64,000 nucleotides of DNA from Adiantum capillus-veneris (taxonomy: Eukaryota > Streptophyta > Polypodiopsida > Polypodiales > Pteridaceae): contig CM043954.1 in assembly GCA_014529385.2 (NCBI GenBank), forward strand, positions 5,553,306 to 5,617,305, written 5' to 3'. The stretch's first letter is position 1. Each line of letters opens with the position of its first letter. The position numbers were made by a program, and so were the translations under genes. The notes below the pieces were generated by a model, which was not told the DNA's origin, did no database searches, and worked only from the letters and a program-made list of their open reading frames with translations. Positions 56,520 through 64,000 of the stretch are shown here, piece after piece.

Positions 56520-57849
56520 TTCCGTCGTCCACGCCTTTTCAATTTGAATCGTGCTCTCCATGCGGCTACCAATCTAGCAAAAAAAAAAAAGCATACCCAA
56601 TTTAGAGCAGGGAATAATCAAAATAACATAAATATAACATAATTAAGAGAGAAAAATCATTCACTTTACGTCGTCCAATACAAAATTTTGTATCTTCTCC
56701 ATGCTCTAAACCAATTATCACTAAGTGCTGCCGCACATTGACCAATGTCCAATGCTTGTTCACTTGGACGGTTTCAACGGCACCACTCGACAATTTGATT
56801 GCAATATCAAATACCTCAATTGTAGCATCGGTGGATTGCAATGGAATCCATTCACCAAGCTTGCACATCCACCTTTCATAGAAGTACCGCACATAAAGAG
56901 TGGAGCGCACCTTGATGAGACGGATAGCAATGCCGAAATTTCCAACCTGACACCGAAAGAGATCTCCGTTGTGAAGTCCTTCAAGATACCCCTACTTCTC
57001 GCCAAGGATGGCTTCCAATGTATCGTATTGTAGATCTTTGCAAACATACATAGTATTTGTATGATGGAAAGGCAAAGATCCAAAGATGCTAGTGAAGACA
57101 TGAGCAGGACAACACCATCCAAGCCCAACGGAACGCGAGGCTTTTCCAAATTTTAATGATGCTCTCACATCAGCTACAATCTTGGCTTTCAAAGACATTA
57201 CAGTGAATGCATCTGGCTTTGGCCACTCCATGCTACGCAAGGTTGTAGCCTCCAAAGGTTGTAGCTCTCCGTAGCCTTCCTCATCTGTAGGTACAATGTA
57301 CTTGTGGGTGTAGAAAAACACCCTCTATCGTGCAAGGTTTGATGAAGTTGTGTTGGAGAAGAGCATATCCCCAAGACTTGCATGCATGGCCGTAAATGTG
57401 CCTGAAAGGCACGAGAGTGCTTGCTCCTCCACAAGGCTAGAAGAAAAAACATCTACATAGAAACAAAACAGTCCATGAGATGTAAAAAGTCCATTTTTTT
57501 GTTACCACCAAAACCATTGAAGTGCAAGGGACATACAATTACAAGGAAAATCCCTTGGGTTGGTGATCCCTCGTAGACGCATGTGTTCAAACATGAAAAC
57601 ATGTTGAACGATTGCCACCGTACCCTTGTCTCTTACTTGCTTGAAACCTAGTAGTCTTCCTTTTCAATGGAGATCAACGTTTGTTCTTTCACGAACACGA
57701 TGGGGACCGATTGCGGAAGGTTGCATGTAGACCCACACACCTTCTTGAAAACCCTGAGGTTCCCATTGCTGCTCCTCATTCTCCGAGTTGTGGAGAATCA
57801 TACTTTGAATGATGGGTTTGGGGCGTCTATTTTTACCATTGTTTGCCAT
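56520..57849 (-). pseudogene. Element E1 second minus-strand gene, unknown
   Basis: ATG at 57849 opens MANNGKNRRPKPIIQS, with a following block (EGVWVYMQPSAIGPHRV ... GRLLGFKQVRDKGTVAIVQ) that has the look of a BAH-like or other small beta-barrel fold (inference). After an intron or gap near 57460 the frame continues YIVPTDEEGYGELQPLEATT and LGWCCPAHVFTSIFGSLPFH to a TAG near 56995, then in the same frame to GRRKVNDFS at about 56660. The small C-terminal basic piece near 56520 may be its end. One stop and at least one splice are needed. No relative is visible in the part of E2 inside this window. Confidence 0.5.
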
Positions 57850-57856
57850 GGATGCT

Positions 57857-58125
57857 TAAGTGGGAGCTTGAAATTACAATGGAGAGCTTGGGGAAGGAGG
57901 AGGGAGACAAAGTTTAGAGAGAGAGTGGGAGCTTACAGTTGCAATGGAGAGCTTGAGGAAGGAGGAGGAAAACAGAGTTTAGAGAGAGAGTGGGAGCTTA
58001 AAGTTGCAATGGAGAGCTTGAGGAAGGATGAGGGAGACAGTTTAGAGAGAGAGTGGGAGCTTAAAGTTGCAATGTAGAGCTTGAAGGAGGAAGGTGTAAG
58101 AGTTTAGAGAGAGAGTGAGAGCTTT
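57857..58125. repeat. Minisatellite in the leader of the E1 minus-strand gene
   Basis: Four copies of a unit of about 60-67 bp carrying GTGGGAGCTTAAAGTTGCAA, TGGAGAGCTTGAGGAAGGA and GTTTAGAGAGAGA. Copies begin near 57858, 57925, 57989 and 58049. It lies immediately upstream of the ATG at 57849 on the minus strand, so it occupies the 5' leader or promoter. Confidence 0.9.
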
Positions 58126-58734
58126 GTGTTATGGAAAGGGGCTATGGAGGAAGGGAGTCTTGGAAAAAAGGTTCTAGAGTAAGAAAATGACTTTTTGATC
58201 ATAGGGTAGGTTTGGGGGGAGTTTTGGATGGAATATTTTGAATTTAATTTTTTTTTGAAAATTTTAAATTTTTAGGGTTTTTGAAAAAACGTATCTGTGG
58301 ACCCACCACTCCCCCCCTCCCTTTTTTCCCCTCCCTCTTTTACCCATCCACCTCCCTTTAGGATACAAAGCAATAAATGAGTGGACAACCCTATTATTCT
58401 CTCTACTTTCTTAGGTTCTAAACCTATATACATTGCTCTCTTCCTATTGGCTGGAGCCTAATTAACCTTAATCCTATATGGCCCAAGGAGAGTCCACATT
58501 TTTCCTAATGGATTGACAAGCCTCATGCACTACTCGAGTCACCTTCGTCCCATGGATTGACAATTATGTTCGTGGTTCTTGATATGTTTGCAATAACATA
58601 AGAGTGAGGTTAGGAAACCCATCCACAGTGCCTGGTGTGTTCCCCCATTCTCCCTCTCCATCTTCTACTGCCCTCATGGAGGAGCACACTGATTGCTCCC
58701 AGTTGATAAAAAAGAAGCGGTTCTCACGTTTGAA

Positions 58735-59535
58735 GTCATGGGGGTAAGGAGCTATGGACCGATTTTCACAGGTGTGGAGGGTCCCGACAAGTGGATGTCA
58801 AATTTTGAGTTGTATATGCTATCATGGTGTATGTCAAACAAGGATAGCAAAATGTAGACATTTCCTTTGGTGATGTGTAGAAAAGCTAAAGTTTGGTATC
58901 AAGATTTGGTAGGCAAGCTAAGGCAAGCGTAGTCAGCTCTACGGGCAAGGTTTCTTCATGATTTTTGCAAGGAGTCATCCCAGTCGAGATGGATGCAAAG
59001 CTGAAGGCACTTAAGATAGATGTAAGTGAAGAGTTCAATTTGTTTTTGGGTCATTTTGAAGAGTGTTGGGCAGAATTAGCGGCAACCATGCAATTGGTCA
59101 ATGGGGATTACTTTAAGCTAAAAACATTCATGGCGTGTTTGCACCCTAAAGTGAGAGAGAAGGTCGATTTTGAAAGCCCAAAAAATTACAATGGTGCTAT
59201 AGCAATCATACGATCAAAGAGAAGAAAGATAAAGAAGAAGATAGAGTAGGGTGTGTCAAGCTACAAAACGATGGCCCCCCTTCAACTGCAGATTCCAAGA
59301 GAGGCTATGCACGAAAAGAATCACAAAAATTGAGGGGTAGCCTGTGTGCCGCAGAATTGGATACACATGATGCACGATTTGTTTGAGAAGATGCAAGAAT
59401 TACAGTTAAGCATGATGGATAGAGGACAACCAAGAAAACCGAGGGTCATTAGGAAATTTCGAAGGTCATTTGGAGGGCCTTCTAAGAAAATGTATTTTTT
59501 GCACTCTCTCTCTAGAAAAAATGGCAAATAAAAGA
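58735..59535 (+). pseudogene. Gypsy-type gag fragment
   Basis: GPIFTGVEGPDKWMSNFELY (about 58758) and ALRARFLHDF, then DAKLKALKIDVSEEFNLFLG (58990) and FMACLHPKVREKV, are typical of plant Ty3/gypsy Gag. Several stops and frameshifts are present. The C-terminal basic part (RKFRRSFGGPSKK) leads to where a zinc knuckle should follow, but the sequence changes at about 59535, probably the E2 insertion point. Confidence 0.65.
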
Positions 59536-59646
59536 GCTGGGTCTTTCATAGTAAAACTTCAAAAAGTGTACTTTAAGTAGATTCCTTACTCTTCTGAACA
59601 TTCGTTCATAGTGATTGAGGGATAATCCTCTTTTCAGTTGCATTGA

Positions 59647-62328
59647 ATGAACAACGTCAATATGGAGGGAACGAGGCTAACATGGAGGGACGAATCTGCA
59701 GCCGCTATTCACTTTCCATTAAACCTGCACATTTGGCTAATGGCGCACTCCTCAAATGGCACAAATGTTACCCAGAAACGAGCCAAATATCACCTTCACA
59801 TTGATTTGGACAATGAGTACCAACCATTGATTAAGCGTAGTAAAACAAACACACATATACCTCCCGCCTCCATAGACACGCTTAGAGCTCAAGGAGCTAA
59901 ACACATAGATATCTGGACGAGAGGCTCTCTCTACCCTAAGAATCCAATAACTAATGCGTCTCCACCGTTTGTCAATCCTACAAGCTTATTGACCTTTGCT
60001 GGTGATGGAGAAAAGGGCCTTCTGGGTTATTGTAAATCACTTACAAGAGAAGCTGAAACTTACAAGAGCATTCTCCAAGCTCAACAATGTGAGATTGTTC
60101 GCCTTTCACATTTACATTCTACAGATCAGGTTACCATTTTGCAACATAAAACAGAGGTACAAGAACTAAAAGGAAAGGTGCAAAGTTGTCAAATGAAGGA
60201 CACCATCTTGGGTGGTCGTATCCGAAAGAAGAAATTGCGCAATCTTGAAACATTGCAGGTTGCCTAAATAGTGTTAGTGAAGCAAATTTTCTGTTATTTA
60301 CTTATGCATTGTCTTCATGTAGAGATTCAATCTATCCTGACAAGGAAAAAATTGACCCCAAAGCCAATATAGGAAAGAGATTGAAGCCACTTATAAGTAG
60401 AAGCCTGGCAGCAGATATAGTACATGACAAGAAGTTTAAGGTTCTACAAAGAAATGTAGTGGACCGCTTTATTTCAGAGAACTCAGTGCCTGCAAAAGAG
60501 ATACAAGGCACACTTGATTCACTTGGTGTAAGCAAAAGAGGATATTCGGCTATCCAAAAGTTTGTCTCATCCATCTTTGTTAGGAAGGGTATAAAATCCA
60601 AACTTCTACCATCAGCCTCAAGTGTTTGGAAAGAGAGGCTTCAGCTTAACGAGGCATAGGGAGACTATCTTGGACAACCCTTTCATATTAAAGCAACTTA
60701 CAGTGGCCATGGAGCGAACATGGCATATGATGAGTTCAACAATATTTTTATGGACCTGCGGATACTACAAAAGAGAATGGTGGAGTTTTACAACATCACA
60801 TTTGAAGAGTCACGTGGGCTATTACATTTTGTGTTAAAACTGGATGAGTGTGAGCTTGTTAAAGAGAAAAAGCTAGAGCGTGTTACTATTAATTTAATGA
60901 ATAGAGCCCTCTCAAAGTGTCCCAGTGATGATCCTTTATATTTTAGTGTTCAATCAGAATCTAACATATGGTGGCTTGGTGCGTTTGAGGTAAGCAATAT
61001 TCTCAAGTAAGCTCAAATGTTCAGATCTACTTAAGTCTCATTTATTTTGTGTTGCAGGTAAAGAAAGAAGATCATGAGATTCTATATTGGGTGTTCCATC
61101 GAACTAATATTCCGGAGGTGATTGATCGACAGACTAACCAGGGAGAGGTACTACGTCTAGATGGAAGGGGAGACTTTCAAGTTCAGTGGCATCTTGCAGG
61201 TGACCTTAAAACATTAAAGTGCATGTATAATTGTGGAATGGGTGCAATGGCAAAGTCACCGTGTTTTTTCTGCATGGAGCCTGCAAAGGTCATGGACCCA
61301 AAGTGGTGGAGAAAAGCTCCAACACGTCACATTGAGGATCCTGCTTTTCCACCCGTTTTGAAAATACCACTTGTGAATGTCCACATTTGTACAATGCATG
61401 CCCTTTGTAGAATTGTGGAGAAATTGTTCTACTTATACATCAGGTTTGCTTGGAAGATTAAGAACTCCACAGAACGACAAGTAGCCCTGCAGTGCTTAGA
61501 AATGGTACTGTCGGATATGGGGCTTCATGGTGGCAATGTGAAAATCCAGCGGGATGAAAAGAGATCAACTGCTGAGAAGGATGTCCCATGCAAACCATCC
61601 ATCGGTGGGGTGAAGGCACGGAGGTTTTTATCTAAGCCCCAAGGTACAAGAGATCCAAAGCTAACAAAACATGGAAAAATATATAACACATCTTATGTTA
61701 GCAAGGTAGAGTATCAGAGCTGGAAAAAGGTACATATTGCAGTCAAAGACCACGAACCAACTACTTGTAAGGCGAAGGCTGAGGTTTGGCGATCAATAGA
61801 CATCCTATTTTTGATGTGCGACAAAGATGACTGGTCACAAGGTGATATGAACAAGTTCAAGGAAAATCTCAACCTTCTGAAAAAATCATTCAAGACATCA
61901 TGGACAGACACCCAGATTACTCACTACATGGTATTATAATGTATTTCTTTCTCTCTTATGTGCAAATATGTGACTGTAAAACATTCTAACTAATCTGTTT
62001 TCATATCCAGCACATCATCTTCAATCATTTGCCATATTTTATACAGAAGTATGGAAACCCGGCAATATGGAATACCCAAGGGATGGAAAAGTCTCATTAC
62101 ATGGCGAGAAATGCTTATTTCAGGCACACACGACATGGTGGCTCTCGAATCAAGGCTAATAGTTTGAGAGAACTATTTGAATGGTTCTATCGTAGAATCA
62201 TTCATCGAATGCAGGCAAAAGAAGTCTTGGCAAATTCAGCAACAGCACAAGCCATCAGACATTTACAACAACAAAAAGCTAAAAGATCAATGGCATACAA
62301 CAACTCCGGAGCTCGTGAAAGTCAATGA
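59647..62328 (+). CDS. Element E2 DDE-type transposase, nearly intact, spliced
   Basis: Exons: 59647-60257, 60323-60989, 61058-61930, 62011-62328, with CAG|GT, GAG|GTAAGC and ATG|GTATTA donors and CAG or TAG acceptors. The N-terminal region has RGSLYPKNP and GEKGLLGYCK plus a coiled coil. The core has FNNIFMDLRILQ, LKLDECELVKEKKLERV (first Asp), IWWLGAFEV, WHLAGDLKTLKCMYNCGMGA (second Asp), CFFC, IPLVNVHICTMHALCRIV, then NTQGMEKSHYMARNAYFRHTR (likely Glu). About 820 residues in total. Only one defect is seen: TAG at 60657-60659, after RLQLNEA, in a frame that otherwise continues. Every intron position except the first matches E1. Confidence 0.85.
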
Positions 62329-62445
62329 AGGTGGAGAGAGACAATGGTGTATGTGAATCACAAGTGGAGAAAGATACTCTGAGTGGATGACATTGTACAA
62401 AATTTATGTAATACATGATCTTATACAATTGCTACTTGAAGTGTA

Positions 62446-62900
62446 TCAAGATTTTGCAGGTTCAATTTTGTTTTTTGGCACGTCACCCTTGTAACGAATC
62501 ATGAGATGTTTGCCATACTCTAAAAGTTCATCTGGGTTTTGTCTACCAAGAGCTAGTGCCATTGCTGTGTAGGAGTAGTAATACGCTGCCCGACCACCTG
62601 TATAGCCTGGGCAGTAACCAAAACAATCTCTAGCAAACACTTTGTCCACAAGAATGACTTTATCTGCACTTTTGGGCAGCAACGGTCCACCCAAGAAGCG
62701 TGATAGTGTCTTGAATGTGTAAGTTGCTATTGAACCCTCTTGTGACATGGAATTGTGAAAAACTACTATCGGCGACTCGCAAAGCTTTGAAAGGTACTGT
62801 GCAAGGGCCGCATCCCTTCCTCGATACTCTCTTGTCCGGCACCGAAGGAAGTCATCCTTGTCAGCAATCCAAGACTGCACATACAATGTCAGAAATGACA

Positions 62901-62997
<97 letters not shown>

Positions 62998-64000
62998 ACC
63001 ATGAAGCTCTCCTCCTGCAGAAAGAGGTTTTCTTGCCACAGGTCTACAGATGTAGTTGACCCCTGACCTGAATGGTTAAACCAATCCTCCACTTCTTTGT
63101 TACTTTTTGATGGTCTTAGGCTTTGTCTTATTGCTTGGAAGGTGGCTTCATCAGGTAGTGTCTCCTTGTATTTTTCAGCTTTCTCAAAGCATCTTCGAAG
63201 GCATTCCATTGGATTGATGGATGTTTCCATTGCCTCATCATCACTACTATCCTCTGAAACAAATCCACTCCTCTCCTCTTGGACTCTGGAAATAATAGCT
63301 AGGGAGAAATCCTCCCTTAAATAAAACACACTCTGCACATCATGTAAGAAGATATAGGTCATGTCTCCAATCATGAAGTCAGGCACAACAGGCAACATCA
63401 TCTGAGCATGCTTCTCAGTGAAGTTACTGACATCCAATGGAAGTTTGATTTCTGTGGTTTTCACAGAGAGCATCTTACTTCTTTGTACTTCAATTGCCTC
63501 AACCTCAAGGTCGACTGTGTCTTCAACCTCCTCGACTTCTTGCATATGAGTTATCTCCTCGCATTCCTCATCTGGTGCTGCATCCTGCTCCTCTAACACC
63601 TCATCAGGATTCTGCATGAGGAATCCAAACAGGCTGTTCAGGTAAATCATAAAGCCAAAGGCTTCCTGAATGAGTTTGCATTCTTTTTGGTGCAAAGGGC
63701 AGGCTGAATGTCAGCAAGAGGGTGGTAATTCCCTATACTTCTTCACTCCCTGTCCCTTTCCACCACAGTCATTTAAATGCACAAGAGTCATAGTAGGCAG
63801 AACAACCCTTCCTACCTGCACCATCACTTCAAACTTATCTCTGTAGGACTGCAAGAAATTACTGTGCTGAGCTAACAGGTCTTCAATGTCAAACTTTGGA
63901 TTAAACATAGAATGAACTAGATCATACTTGTCCCCAACACCACAAGATGCTGCAAAATCAAACAGCCTCTCATCAGTTGCAGCTGGGTCTTCCAGAGAAG
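62446..64000 (-). pseudogene. Element E2 convergent accessory gene (5' part outside window)
   Basis: The frame enters from beyond the window with FDIEDLLAQHSNFLQSYRDK. It passes a single TGA (63708-63710) inside a Cys/His cluster (LPPSC, HSACPLHQKEC), runs through a Glu/Asp-rich linker (EEQDAAPDEECEE), FMIGDMTYIFLHDVQS and a second acidic stretch, and then reaches an intron at 62875-62999. That intron is almost entirely (CT)n and has GTAACT and TGTGCAG borders. The last exon (SWIADKDDFLRCRTREYRGR ... ending GDVPKNKIEPAKS) is homologous to E1 54590-55018. No known domain is recognised; the Cys/His cluster may bind zinc. Confidence 0.7.
62905..62995. repeat. (GA)n microsatellite forming most of an intron
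   Basis: About 45 GA units lie between splice sites at 62999 (donor) and 62875 (acceptor) of the minus-strand gene. On the sense strand it is a pyrimidine-rich (CT)n tract ending about 30 bases before the acceptor. Confidence 0.95.

Larger units (their letters stand above)
49340..58510. mobile_element. Element E1: four-gene DNA transposon with imperfect inverted ends
   Basis: The left end CATTAGGAAAAA (49340) is inverted at 58499-58510. Similarity continues inward with gaps: left CCTTGGGGCCATGTAAGGAT against inverted right CCTTGGGCCATATAGGAT. The exact outer base is ambiguous because CATTA/TAATG is itself palindromic: a TA duplication with GGAAAAA ends is possible. Inside are a plus-strand transposase (50084-52937), a plus-strand histone H3-like gene (53155-53994) and two minus-strand genes (54590-56260 and 56520-57849). 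Its transposase and one minus-strand gene are related to those of E2. Confidence 0.72.
59536..64000. mobile_element. Element E2: second transposon of the E family, right part outside window
   Basis: It contains a plus-strand transposase (59647-62328) and a convergent accessory gene (from beyond 64000 to 62446), both homologous to those of E1 but well diverged. The left end is uncertain; a GGGTCTTTCATAG sequence at 59543 follows the end of the gag fragment and could be the terminus, but its partner would lie outside. No histone-like gene is present between the two E2 genes (62329-62445). Confidence 0.65.

Noticed and set aside
59543-59570. GGGTCTTTCATAG as the E2 left terminus
   Set aside because: It is plausible from its place after the broken gag fragment, but the opposite end is outside the window, so it cannot be supported as a feature.

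Overview
The window is eukaryotic nuclear DNA and consists of nested and adjacent transposable elements; I found no ordinary host gene that I can support. A chromodomain-bearing Ty3/gypsy element, a CACTA (En/Spm) TNP2-type transposase, copia-like LTR elements with tRNA-Met-type primer sites and a tRNA-derived SINE point to a land plant. Abundant (GA)n/(GT)n tracts and very repeat-rich intergenic DNA suggest a large genome, perhaps a fern or other seed-free plant (inference only).

Layout. 0-4 kb: minus-strand LTR-retrotransposon remnants (a broken gag-like ORF, a primer-binding-site-like sequence) and diverged repeats. 4-8 kb: compound microsatellites and a 287-bp tandem repeat, with no recognisable gene. 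8.1-15.8 kb: decayed CACTA transposon with two divergent genes separated by a 1.8-kb palindrome-rich array. 16.8-31.4 kb: a Ty3/gypsy chromovirus (target duplication TAATC), whose 5' LTR is split by a non-autonomous LTR element (17,215-22,979, target duplication GGGGA). 31.7-42.66 kb: an 11-kb DNA transposon, called element D here, with perfect 22-bp terminal inverted repeats and a 4-bp target duplication. The gypsy element and element D both sit in one older copia-like polyprotein fragment. 43-49.3 kb: a coiled-coil, gag-only LTR element with its 3' LTR. 49.34-58.51 kb: element E1, a DNA transposon with imperfect inverted ends and four genes, including a histone H3-like gene. 58.7-59.5 kb: a gypsy gag fragment. 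59.6 kb to the window end: element E2, a second diverged relative of E1.

How the genes fit together. Elements D, E1 and E2 each pair a spliced DDE-type transposase with a convergent second gene. In D the transposase is on the minus strand and carries motifs I remember from uncharacterised animal proteins (AENYS, SDGAPSQF, HGKG). Its partner encodes a RING-like zinc finger followed by an FCP1/HAD-like domain whose nucleophilic Asp seems lost. In E1 and E2 the transposase is on the plus strand, with a GGDLK/AGDLK motif followed by a C-x2-C insertion and a late MEKSHY motif. The convergent partners of E1 and E2 align with each other. E1 also encodes a histone H3-like protein with a long N-terminal extension. 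Element D carries arrays of CACCACTT/AAGTGGTG half-palindromes that lie only in its introns and intergenic DNA.

Most coding copies are decayed by scattered in-frame stops and small frameshifts. E2's transposase is the best preserved, with one stop codon.
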